NCBI RefSeq assembly: GCF_022965805.1
Contig: NC_133101.1
Location: 13,611,054 to 13,675,053 of the forward strand
Direction: 5' to 3'
From: Primulina eburnea
Lineage: Eukaryota > Streptophyta > Magnoliopsida > Lamiales > Gesneriaceae
DNA: 64,000 bases
Under the pieces are notes generated by a model that was not told where the DNA came from, made no database searches, and was given only the letters and a program-made list of their open reading frames with translations. Shown piece by piece: positions 53,593-63,761 of this stretch. Position 1 is the stretch's first letter, and every line of letters begins with the position of its first letter. The position numbers and the translations under genes were made by a program.

Positions 53593-55087
53593 TGATATGT
53601 GTCGTTTTTACGTGTTTTATTGCATTAGTCTGTGTGTGTTTTGCATTGTGCACACGTTTATTTCCATCACATTCTGTGTGTTTTAGAGTAAACATTTGCA
53701 TTTTATCATATCTCACTCGGGCATGATGAATTTGCAGGAAAAGTGGCCGGAAAACCAAAAATGGAGCAAAGTGTACAAAAGAGAGCTCAACGGACAGAAT
53801 GAGCGGCGCCCGAACGGTAGTTTTCTACCGCCCGGGCGCGAAAGATGAATAGCTGAAGGATTTTTACAGAAGAGTCCGCGCTCGAGCAGTAGTTTTCTAC
53901 CGCCCGAGCGCGAATGCCACTCATCCCCAGAGCTTCGACAGAAAGGTCGTCGCTCGGGCGGTAGTTTTCTACCGCCAGAGCGCGAAGGCTGCATTTCCCA
54001 AGGAAGTTTACAGAAGGTGTGGCGCTCGAGCGGTACTTTTCTACCGCCCGAGCGACACCTATTTTTGGCAAGATATTGTGTGCGATTCCTTACCTTATTT
54101 TGAGAGGAGAATGATATGGAAGGTCTGTTGGTCGACTTTGGGAGAGATTCAGACTTGATTTTGCAGCCGCCACAAGCTTTTGGAGAGAACTTTGCGCTTG
54201 GATTGAAGAATCGAAGTTTTCGGACACCGTTCTTCGCGTTTTTCGTCAATTCTCGTATTTCTAACTTTGTTTTCATCTTTTAAACGTTGTTGCATTTATT
54301 TTTACAATGAATTCTAGTAGCTAACTTTATTATTTGTTGGGATTAAAGGGGATCCTACCCCGAACGTTGATTTGAATTAATTTAAATTTCGGTTGTGCGG
54401 TATTCTTGATTTTACTACTGTTATATCGTGTCATTAAAGAGTAGCTAACTTTAACGACGTCTTCATATCACGAGTGAGTTCGAGAGAATAACGAGTGATA
54501 GGATCGAGTAGTATAATCCGCGGATCTACAATTTACATAGATATATGAAATTGGATACGTGCCGATAATCATAGTCCTAAGGGTCGAAAATTAGGGGATT
54601 TTATAGATCGAAATGCGATTCACTCTTGATAAATAATTAAAGACATTTAATTACTTCATTGAGTCGAATTAGTTTGACATAGCTCGAGAGAGAGTGTTAA
54701 CTAGAATAGGAAATCCTGTCGGAAGCGTAGATCACGGTCGAACGAATTAATTAATTAACGAGGGGTAGGTGAACAGAGATTCCCAACAAATTCATTTCTC
54801 ATTAAATTTAACTCAATCATTTTAGATATAAATTCTCATTCATTACTTGTTGAATCTTTTTAATTGCATATTTATATGAGTTTAGTAGGAATAATCACAC
54901 AACTCAATTTTCGTTGCTAAATGTTAAATAACTGAAAATAATAATTGTTAAACACAGTCTTCAGTGGAACGATACTCGTACTCATGTACACTATATTATA
55001 ACTTGACATCGTGCACTTGCGATTAATTTTTTAGCATACAAAATAATATTTTATTGGGGATTTCACTGTGCAAGTTTTGCTCGATCA
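53593..55087 (+). repeat. 5' LTR of Athila-type element 2
   Basis: 1495 bases with TGAT...ATCA ends. The right edge is fixed by the primer-binding site 6 bases later. The left edge is where the interrupted RNase H frame stops. The four-unit hairpin array (53800-54060) is in its first third. No second LTR is available to check. Confidence 0.8.
53800..54060. repeat. Four-unit GCGCTCGAGCGGTAG hairpin array in the Athila-2 LTR
   Basis: Each unit is a near-perfect palindrome: GCGCTCGAGCGGTA, a loop of about 6 bases (GTTTTC), then TACCGCCCGAGCGC. The GTAG/GTAC landmarks lie at 53817, 53889, 53961 and 54033, an exact 72-bp pitch. Linker sequences differ, but (C)AGAA occurs before most units. The stem is about 14 bp and CpG-rich. 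Confidence 0.92.
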
Positions 55088-55093
55088 AGTTTT

Positions 55094-55111
55094 TGGCGCC
55101 GTTGCCGAGGA
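55094..55111 (+). other. tRNA-Asp primer-binding site of Athila-2
   Basis: TGGCGCCGTTGCCGAGGA is complementary to the 3' end of plant tRNA-Asp with one mismatch, the usual Athila primer. Confidence 0.9.
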
Positions 55112-55209
55112 CTGTTAATCTACATTTTATTTTTAGTTATTTCTTTAGCATTATTTTATTTCTCTTGAGATAACACTTCACATTTTATTACAGATATCCC
55201 TTCTAGTGC

Positions 55210-55737
55210 ATGCCAAAGTCACTTGACGTGGAGCTTGAATTCGATCCTGAAATTGAAAGAACCTTCCGCAGGAGGAGACAACAGCAGAGGCTTAAAGAAC
55301 TGATGGAGCGACACGAGCCAGAACGTGAAGAGGAACAACGTGAAAATAGACAAGTCGAGATTCCACGCCGCATACCGATGCTGGAGTATGCCCAACCTTC
55401 TTTGGAGGGTTCACGCCCTAGCATTGTGAGACCTATCGTGCGGGAAAATCAATTTGAAATCAAGCCAGCCATAATCCAGATGATTCAGAACAGAGTCCAA
55501 TTCGGAGGAACTGCAGTGGATGATCCAAACACGCACATCGCGGATTTTCTTGAAATCTGCGATACTTTTAAATTTACTGGAGTTTCTGATGATACTGTTA
55601 GGTTGCGTTTATTTCCTTTCTCCTTACATGATAAAGCTAAAGCGTGGTTAAATTGTTTGCCTGTAGGTTCGATCGCCACATGGGAGGACATGGCGAAAGG
55701 ATTTCTCATCAAATACTTCCCCCCTCCAAGACCATGA
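55210..55737 (+). pseudogene. gag: Athila-2 Gag, N-terminal part
   Basis: Starts MPKSLDVELEFDPEIERTF at 55210. An Arg/Glu-rich N-terminus is followed by the capsid-type region [39 protein letters not shown] and [19 protein letters not shown] one-base loss in a C-run (six C, 55719-55724) then sends the frame into a TGA at 55735. The rest of Gag continues in the next frame, at 55739, as [26 protein letters not shown]. The product would be the structural protein of the particle. Apart from the C-run, gag looks intact. Confidence 0.88.
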
Positions 55738-58700
55738 AGCTGCGGGCAGATATTACAACATTCGCTCAATTCGATCAGGAATCTTTATATGAGGCATGGG
55801 AACGCTTCAAGGACCTACTACGAAGATGCCCACATCACGAGTTACCACTTGGGTTAGTCGTTCAAACATTTTATTACGGTTTGCTTACTCCTAACCGTAC
55901 TATGATAGATGCTGCTGCTTGTGGGAACCTGTTGAGGAAGACTGCGGAAGAAGGATATGAGTTGTTGGAGGAGATGGCTGCTAGCAGTTATCATCCTCAA
56001 TCTGACAGGAACAACCAGCGGAGAAGTGCAGGAGTGCACCAGGTAACTGATTTTTCTGCTATTACTGCACAACTTGATGCTTTAAACAGGAAAATAGACG
56101 GCTTGAATGTGGGTGGCACGACGATGCATCTCCAAGAGATATCCTGTGAAAAGTGTGGAGGGGAACACTATGCGAAGGATTGTCAAGACGACAATCCATT
56201 CTATGTGCAAAATGAGGCACCAGTGAATCAAGTGAGAGTCCAAAACCGCCCAAGGCATGACCCTTATTCGAACACATACAATCCTGGGTGGAGGAAACAT
56301 CCTAACTTCTCATGGGGCGGTCAAAACAGTCAGAATCGACCGCAAGGAGGACAACAATATGGCAAACAACCGATGTACAGATCTGACCCTCCTAGAGAAG
56401 AAAAGTCCAACTTGGAGCAAATGATGTCTAAGTTTATTTCATCCACTGAAACTAGAATTCAAAATCAGGATGCGTCGATAAAGGGGCTTGAAAATCAGAT
56501 TGGTCAGTTAGCAAAGATGATAGCAAGTAGAGAGCCATGCACCTTGCCAAGTAACACGGAGACTAATCCAAAAGAGCAAGTGAAAGCCATCGAGTTGAAG
56601 AGTGGGAAAGTTTTGGAGTCGAGGGAAAAAGAGAAAACTCAAAAAGAGGATGAGCAAACTGCGACATCTAAAGGTAAGTCCTCTAACTCTACATTAGCAC
56701 CCACTGCACAACCAAAAATTGTTATTCCTCCACCCTTCCCTGCAGTATTGAAAAAAGCAAAACTAGATGCACAATTCGGTAAGTTTCTTGAGGTGTTTAA
56801 AAAATTGCATATCAATATTCCCTTTGCCGATGCTTTGATGCAAATGCCTAGTTATGCTAAATTTTTGAAGGATATTTTGGCAAATAAGAGGAAGTTAGAG
56901 GATCACATGACAGTGAACTTAACTGAAAACTGCTCCGCTTTGGTGCAAAACAAAATTCCACCGAAGCTAAAAGATCCAGGGAGTTTCTCTATTCCTTCCA
57001 TGATTGGTGATGTTGTTTTTCATAAGGCATTATGTGATCTTGGGGAAAGTATTAATCTTATGCCATTATCTTTGTTTAGGAAACTTGGGTTGGGAGAGCC
57101 TAAGCCGACGAGGATGTCCTTGCAACTGGCTGACAGATCTGTCAAGTACCCTCGAGGAGTGATTGAGGATGTGCTAGTGAAAGTGGACAAATTCATTTTT
57201 CCTGTAGATTTCGTGGTGCTCGACATGGAGGAGGATACAGAGATGCCTCTCATTTTGGGGAGACCATTCCTTGCGACTGGCAAGGCAATGATTGATGTAC
57301 AAGAAGGGAAGTTGAGATTGCGAGTGGGCGAGGAGGAAATTACTTTTGATGTTTTTAATGCACTTAAGCACACAATGCATTCTGATAGTTGTTATAGAAT
57401 TGATGCTTTTGATGCCTTTGTGTCTAACTATGTGCAGGATGCTTTGAGAGATCCTTTGGAGGCTGCTATCACTACTGAATTGGGAGAAGATGATTTGGAC
57501 GACGAAAAAGCTGAAATAGTGGCATACTTGAATGCCAACCATCCATGGAAAAGGCCAATGAGGATGAGGCTAGAAAATTTGGGAGATCGAAAACACTTGA
57601 TCCCACAAAAATCAAGCCTGGAGGAGCCACCGACGCTCGAGCTGAAGCCACTGCCCCCACACCTAAAGTACGTATACCTAGGTGAGCATAACACTTTACC
57701 TGTCATTATTTCTGCTGCTTTGACAGATGCGATGGAGGACAAACTGTTGAAAGTCTTGAAAGCGCACAAGGGTGCGTTTGCGTGGAAGGTGGCGGATATC
57801 AAACGGATCAATCCATCAGTCTGTATGCACAAAATCTTGATGGAATACAAGTACTCACCTCTTGTGCAACCTCAGAGAAGATTAAATCCAAAGATGCAAG
57901 AGGTAGTGAAAGCTGAAACGATTAAGCTTCTCGATGCCGGTATTATCTATCCTATATCTGATAGTGTATGGGTAAGTTCGGTTCAGTGTGTGCCAAAAAA
58001 GGGTGGGATTACTGTAATTGCAAATGATAATAATGAACTAATACCCACCAGAACTGTTACGGGATGGCGTGTGTGCATTGATTATAGAAAATTGAATGAT
58101 GTCACCCGAAAAGACCACTTTCCCCTTCCCTTTATTGATCAAATGCTTGAGAGGTTAGCGGGTCATGAGTTTTATTGTTTTCTAGATGGGTATTCGGGGT
58201 ATAATCAAATCACCATTGCACCTGAGGACCAAGAGAAAATCACTTTCACTTGTCCTTATAGAACTTTCGCTTTTCGCCGCATGCCGTTTGGTCTTTGTAA
58301 TGCTCCTACCACATTTCAACGTTGCATGACCGCTATATTCCATGATATGATAGAAACTTTTCTTGAAATTTTTATGGATGACTTCTCTATTTTCGGCCCT
58401 TCTTTTGATGACTGTTTGCAGAACTTGAGGGTGGTGTTAGTGAGATGTGAGGAGACAAATTTGGTGCTCAATTGGGAAAAGTGCCACTTCATGGTACAAG
58501 AGGGAATTGTCCTAGGGCACAAGATCTCGGAGCACAGAATAGAGGTGGATAAGGCGAAGGTTGAAGTCATCAAGAACTTGCCACCTCCGGCGTCCATAAA
58601 GGGAGTTAGAAGTTTTCTAGGCCACGCCGGTTTTTATCGGCGTTTTATAAAAGATTTTTCAAAAATTGCCAAACCTCTATCTTCCTTACTTATGAAAGAT

Positions 58701-60185
58701 GTGCCATTTGATTTCAATTCTGACTGTTTACAGGCATACAAGAATCTGAAGGAGCGCTTGGTGACGGCTCCTGTCTTGGTAGCACCGGATTGGGATCTAC
58801 CTTTCGAGATCATGTGCGATGCCAGTGACACTGCAGTGGGGGCCGTACTTGGCCAGCGGCGAAACAAGGTATTTCACACAATTTACTATGCAAGTAAGAC
58901 CCTAGATGAGGCTCAATTGAATTATGCAACAACTGAAAAGGAATTACATGCAGTAGTATTCGCACTTGATAAATTTCATTCATACCTTGTTTTGTCCAAA
59001 GTAATTGTATTCACTGATCATTCTGCCCTTAAATACTTGCTTGCTAAGAAAGATGCGAAGCCACGTTTACTTCGGTGGATTTTATTATTGCAAGAGTTTG
59101 ACTTAGAAATCAAAGATAAGAAAGGGGTTGAGAATGTAGTAGCTGATCACTTGTCTAGATTAGAATTTGTTTGTGATGATTCTGTCGATCGTGCTATAAA
59201 TGATTGGTTCCCCGATGAGCAACTCTTTGAGATGAAATCTTGTCCATGGTATGCAAATTTCGCTAATTTCCTTGTCACAGGCACACCTCCACCGAACCTA
59301 TCATTTCACCAACGAAAGAAATTCTTTTCTAACGTGAAATACTATTTTTGGGAGGAACCGTTTCTGTTTAAAATTTGTGCAGATTCCATGATAAGACGGT
59401 GTGTTGTGGAGGAAGAGTTTGATCAAATTCTCAACCATTGCCATGACCGTGAGGTAGGTGGTCATTTCGGACCAACAAGGACGGCATCCAAGGTACTTGA
59501 ATGTGGCTTTTATTGGCCAACTCTTTTCAAAGAAGCTCGTTCTTATGTGCTACATTGTGATAAATGCCAGCGGTCAGGTAACATCTCTAACCGTAATGAA
59601 ATGCCGTTAAATAATATCATTGAATGTGAGGTTTTTGATGTGTGTGGAATAGACTTCATGGGACCGTTTCCTAGTTCTTTCACGAAAAAATACATTTTGG
59701 TTGCGGTGGATTATTTGTCTAAGTGGGTAGAGGCGGAAGCGTATGCCACTAATGATGCTCAAGTGGTCCTAAAATTTTTAAAGAAAAACATTTTTAATCG
59801 ATTTGGAACACCACGAGCAATCATTAGTGATGGTGGCACACATTTTTGCAACAAACTATTTGAAAAACTTTTGAGCAAATATGGTGTCACACATAAGATA
59901 TCTACCCCCTATCACCCCCAGACGAGTGGTCAAGTGGAAGTGTCTAACCGAGAGATAAAGCGAATTTTGGAGAAAGTGGTAGGTGTCAGTAGGAAGGATT
60001 GGTCGGTGAGGTTAGACGATGCTCTTTGGGCATATAGGACTGCTTTTAAAACACCTATAGGCACTACACCATATAGGCTTTTGTTTGGTAAAGCATGTCA
60101 TCTACCTGTAGAGTTAGAGCATCGGGCAACAAAAGCACTAAACTTTAACTTTGCTGATGCAGTGAACGACGTTTGCTTCAACTAG
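55726..60185 (+). pseudogene. pol: Athila-2 Gag C-terminus and Pol (protease, RT, RNase H, integrase)
   Basis: An uninterrupted frame of about 1480 codons. The Gag end has a CCHC knuckle ([13 protein letters not shown], near 56150) and [16 protein letters not shown]. The protease active site is DLGE (57036-57047), whereas the family and Athila-1 have DLGA. RT carries [20 protein letters not shown] and [10 protein letters not shown] (58360-58390). RNase H shows [15 protein letters not shown] and [10 protein letters not shown]. Integrase has the HHCC finger ([17 protein letters not shown]) and the three acidics ([28 protein letters not shown]). A 1-base loss near 60165 ends the frame early at 60183-60185; the integrase C-terminus is in the next frame (60173-60523). 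The polyprotein frame opens only by shifting from gag at the C-run 55719-55724. Confidence 0.92.
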
Positions 60186-60523
60186 ATCAGTTGGAGGAAT
60201 TCCGGAATCTGGCCTATGATCTAGCACTGTCATACAAAGAAAAGACAAAGAAGGCTCATGATAGGCGGATCATAGAAAGAGAGTTCAAAGAAGGTGAAAG
60301 TGTCCTACTCTACAACTCCCGGTTGCGACTATTTCCCGGAAAATTGAAGTCACGATGGTCCGGTCCATTCGTGATCTCGAAAGTTTATCCATCGGGAGCT
60401 GTAGAATTGAAAGATGGGAAGGATGGGGTATTTACGGTCAATGCCTAGCGACTGAAGCACTACATGGGTGGCACAATTGAGCCGCAACTTGGAATCACCC
60501 GGTTCCAAGACGATTCGAACTAA
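60173..60523 (+). pseudogene. Athila-2 integrase C-terminus, shifted and with stop
   Basis: The frame reads [40 protein letters not shown] and so on. A TAG at 60446-60448 stands where family members have a glutamine codon. The frame continues RLKHYMGGTIEPQLG to the original stop at 60521-60523. It is homologous to 34182-34600 in Athila-1 and belongs to the same polyprotein as 55726-60185. Confidence 0.85.
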
Positions 60524-61076
60524 GACCGGCCGACAGTCTAGCTCTCGACGATAAATTGAGAACTTGCTTTTCTTCCCTTTCTCTTGCATTTAATTTAAGT
60601 TTCTTTTTCTTTCTCGTCGGCATATTTCATTTTATTTTACTGTTGTTTTTTTTTAAAAAAAAATTGTGTAATTTTCCCGAGAACTCGGCGCTCGGGCGGT
60701 AGTTTTCTACCGCTCGAGCGCGCCCGAAGCATCAAAAAGTTCCCGAGAGGACGGCGCTCGAGCGGTAATTTTATACCGCCCGAGCGTGAGTGCTTACCTC
60801 TGGATACCGAGTCCAGAGAGGTTCGCGCTCGAGCGGTAATTTTATACCGCTCGAGCGCGACTTCTTTTAAATCACGATTTCCCCTTTCCCCCTTTCATTC
60901 TGAGCGCACCTTTCCCCCAAATCCCTAAACTCCCCCTCACTCTCCTCTTCAATTTTCGTGTGCAGGTGGTCGAGTCCTTCCCCAATCCTTGGCAAGGCGA
61001 ATATCCTTCGTAGAGACGCACGCGTATTCCACCAATCAGGTTTTCTCCTCCGGGCACCATCTCCATCTTCCACACA
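60524..61076 (+). promoter_or_regulatory. Athila-2 spacer with hairpin array and splice-acceptor candidate
   Basis: The stretch between pol and the envelope-position ORF holds the array at 60688-60862 and, from 60883, a long pyrimidine-rich run (TCCCCTTTCCCCC ... CTCTCCTCTTCAATTTTCGTGTGCAG) ending at 60966. That is a strong 3' splice acceptor 110 bases before the ATG at 61077. Envelope-position ORFs in this group are thought to be made from spliced RNA, so the array may lie within the intron. Confidence 0.45.
60688..60862. repeat. Three-unit hairpin array upstream of the Athila-2 envelope-position ORF
   Basis: Palindromes GCGCTCGGGCGGTAG...TACCGCTCGAGCGC have GTAG/GTAA landmarks at 60699, 60765 and 60835 (pitch 66 and 70 bp). 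They use the same stem as the array in this element's LTR. Two of the three have AATTTTAT instead of AGTTTTCT in the loop. Confidence 0.9.
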
Positions 61077-62216
61077 ATGGATCCAAAGAAGCAAAGAGGT
61101 AATCCTAGTTCTTCCTCTTCATCCTCCTTTGATAGAACACGTTTCGTAAGTGCGGAGGCTCGTGCTAGATATGACCATGCTAAAATTCACCGAAACCCCA
61201 TTACCGAGAGGGGATTTCGTCGTACTTTAGAGGATCGATATATGCCACCTCTTGTGGACTTGGAAAGACGAGGATGGGAGAAATTTGGCGAGCAAACTAA
61301 GGCAGCTGTGGTGTCGGTGGTTAGGGAATTCTACGCCAATGCCGTTGAGCGCACTGATGGTAGGGCATTTGTTAGGGGCAAGCTTGTGCCGTTCGATTCG
61401 ACCACGATTAACGCCCTCTTGGAAACGGCCGAGATAGATTACTATAATTTCCAGGCATTGATGGTTAACCCCGACTACAACCTGATTATCGATACTCTGT
61501 GCCATCCGGGTGCGATGTGGAAACCATTGGGTGGATCGCCGAGCTGTTTCGATGAGAAATACTTGAGAGCTGATATTGCCTTGTGGTACTTGTTTGTGGC
61601 CCGACGGATGATGCCAGTATCACACAAAAGCGAGGTGCAAAAGGAGCGTGCGGTGTTACTTTTTGCGTTGCACCGAGGGTACGACATCGATGTGGGAAAA
61701 CTTATCAACTCGCAAATCACACTGAGCACCCACAACAGCCACATAGGTCTATTCTTCCCGACCATCATTTCCGAATTGTGTGCACGGGCCGGGGTGCACT
61801 TCAGGGACGATGAGGAGTGGCTTCAACCGATGAAGCCAATTTTCCGGGAGGACGAACAGCGGAAAAGGGCAAAAAGACGGGCGGACTTTCCCCCTCGGGC
61901 GGAGGATGCCGGTGGATCAAGCACTGTCGTACCACAACGTCTCCCACCACAACCCCGCAGGCGAACTCAGAATGATAAGATGGATGAAAATCTCGCCTTC
62001 CAAGCACATCAAAGTCAGTTCAACTCGTATGTCACGGACCACTTATCTCACATTGACTCTATGATGCGCTCTTTTCTTGTGCACAGGGGCGTTGACCCGT
62101 CGACCATTCCACCGACTCCGCTACCTCCTCCCCCATTCCAGTTCCAGTATGATTATTCTCAGCATGGGGAGGCCGCAGGAGTGCCACCGCCGGAGCATGA
62201 TGAGGATGACACGTGA
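61077..62216 (+). CDS. Athila-2 envelope-position ORF (379 aa), plant transposon-protein type
   Basis: Fully open from ATG 61077 to TGA 62214-62216. A basic start (MDPKKQRG) and a run of serines lead into FDRTRFVSAEARARY. Residues about 60-260 form the globular domain (GWEKFGEQTKAAVVSVVREF, ADIALWYLFVARRMMPVSHK, LLFALHRGYDIDVGKLI). A basic linker (REDEQRKRAKRR), a helical stretch (KMDENLAFQAHQSQFNSY) and a proline-rich, acidic tail follow. It has the same architecture as the split ORF at 21590-33194 and is the only one of the two that is uninterrupted. No signal peptide or membrane helix is visible, so it is not a classical envelope glycoprotein. Role unknown. Confidence 0.8.
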   Translation: MDPKKQRGNPSSSSSSSFDRTRFVSAEARARYDHAKIHRNPITERGFRRTLEDRYMPPLVDLERRGWEKFGEQTKAAVVSVVREFYANAVERTDGRAFVRGKLVPFDSTTINALLETAEIDYYNFQALMVNPDYNLIIDTLCHPGAMWKPLGGSPSCFDEKYLRADIALWYLFVARRMMPVSHKSEVQKERAVLLFALHRGYDIDVGKLINSQITLSTHNSHIGLFFPTIISELCARAGVHFRDDEEWLQPMKPIFREDEQRKRAKRRADFPPRAEDAGGSSTVVPQRLPPQPRRRTQNDKMDENLAFQAHQSQFNSYVTDHLSHIDSMMRSFLVHRGVDPSTIPPTPLPPPPFQFQYDYSQHGEAAGVPPPEHDEDDT

Positions 62217-62306
62217 TCAGGGAGTTTACTGTTTCCCCTCCTTTGCACATTTATTTTTTTCTTTTAGCTGTTTCCTGTTTTTTTTTCTTTCTTTTCATTG
62301 TTTCCG
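62217..62306 (+). other. Athila-2 3' untranslated region, first part
   Basis: T-rich sequence from the ORF stop to the insertion site of a solo LTR. It ends with TTCCG, the target duplication. Confidence 0.7.
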
Positions 62307-63756
62307 TGTAGTGACCCGTTCCAGAATCACCTACTAATCAAGAACTAAGCAGGCAATTTACTTAAATAATGACAATCAGAGATAATCGCGGAAACTGGTT
62401 AACAACTGATAGTTATACAACCCAATCGAAATCCGAAAACTCAATACTAAACATAAAAGTATGCGATACAACCAAATCGAAACAAAAAGATACCGAAGAA
62501 CTAAACCAACCAGCTACTCAACGTCCTCCTCCTCCTCCTGAGCCATCCAACCTGAGGCCTGCCCCGTGGGAATGGGGTGTCCAAGAGAAACAAAACCGAG
62601 GACGTGAGCGATAAGAACGCCCAGTACAAAAGCATGAGTATACAAGCCTATATGAAATGCACATGCTATGATATGATACCAGGGTAGTCAAGAAACAGGA
62701 GTCACAAAAGATCTCAAGAATGCTCAGTCTAGAGGCGCCAAGTGGATAGTGCCGCGCGGTACTCCTCTGGGTCACTGCATCCACTACAAGAACAGACGTG
62801 GACCTAAAATGTCCCGGATCACCGAAGCCCTCCCGACCCGTCGGCCACTGTGTACTCTCGGTGTCCATGCGTCCACAAGACAAGACAGGGCTGAGCGGCC
62901 CCACAAGATGTAGCTTATCTCGAAAGAGATACAGCTCAACAATAAAGGCTATCTCGAAGGAGATACGGCTCAACGTGAAATGCAACATGCATCATAAAGC
63001 GTGACATAATAGCATGCATCATATGACATATATCAATGCAACACATAATCATGCAACACATATAAGAATGTATACTCGACCAGGATATCTCGGATAGTAC
63101 TTTCGTACCTCTATCACAGCAAGCCTAGCCTTACGCAACACCGCTAATCAGGTCTAGCACAAGCCTACGCAACAAAAGCATACCCAATGAACAATACTAC
63201 CATGCTCGACTAGCAAAACCAGTACTCCCTAGTACTACCAAAGGTTTAGGGTTTACCTTCGTCCGTCGACAGCCCTTTGATGTCGATTGCCTCGTAACTC
63301 AGGCGCCGCTACTCTACCAATCCTGGCAGCTCTTGGCTATCGCTCGACCGACAACTAACCCTAGAAACCTTCCAAATCTCTCAAATATGAGACACACTTC
63401 AAGAAATTGCAATCCAAAATGAGGAATTCGAGCACTATTTATAGGCTATGTTCGGATCCTCCGAACCCAGTTCGGACCGTCCGAACTCTTACGTGTCCAT
63501 CGGCTCTTGACACCTCATGATCGGATCCACCGAACTCACACTTCGGAACGTCCGAACTTGCATGCAAACTGACGTGTCGATCAACTCTTGACACCTATGA
63601 TCGGATCCACCGAACCCTCTTCGGACCGTCCGAACGCTTCGGTGCTTCCGAACCATCTTCGGTCCGTCCGATCATGACCAGGTCAAAATTACACATTAAC
63701 CCTTCTTAATCACCATTAATCCGTTAATTACCCAATTTGGAATTCGGGCTACTACA
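62307..63756. mobile_element. Solo LTR with TSD TTCCG, nested in Athila-2
   Basis: 1450 bases from TGTAGTGACCCG to CGGGCTACTACA, an imperfect inverted repeat at the ends, flanked by TTCCG on both sides (62302-62306, 63757-63761). It contains a C/T-rich (TCC)n stretch near 62523-62538 and the hairpin array at 63450-63675. Which strand it was transcribed from is not certain; motif style slightly favours minus. It is not similar in an obvious way to the other LTRs in this window. Confidence 0.88.
63450..63675. repeat. TCGGATCCNCCGAAC / TTCGGACCGTCCGAAC hairpin array in the solo LTR
   Basis: Pairs of short inverted motifs: TCGGATCC(A/T)CCGAAC at 63452, 63521 and 63601, each followed by a second one of the type TTCGGACCGTCCGAAC. 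Pitch 69 and 80 bp. The last unit is followed by TTCGGTGCTTCCGAAC and a further TCGGTCCGTCCGA. CpG-rich hairpins with stems of about 7 bp. Confidence 0.88.
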
Positions 63757-63761
63757 TTCCG

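Noticed and set aside
53800..54060. CRISPR-like regular repeat with spacers
   Set aside because: Eukaryotic LTR context, palindromic 34-mers with imperfect repeats and related linkers; no cas genes.
53713..54276. 187-codon minus-strand ORF with repeated SRSGGRKLP-type blocks
   Set aside because: The protein repeats are just the 72-bp DNA array (72 is a multiple of three, so the frame stays open); no start context or homology.
60867..61094. Minus-strand ORFs before the Athila-2 envelope-position ORF
   Set aside because: They are the reverse of the pyrimidine-rich leader and have no features.
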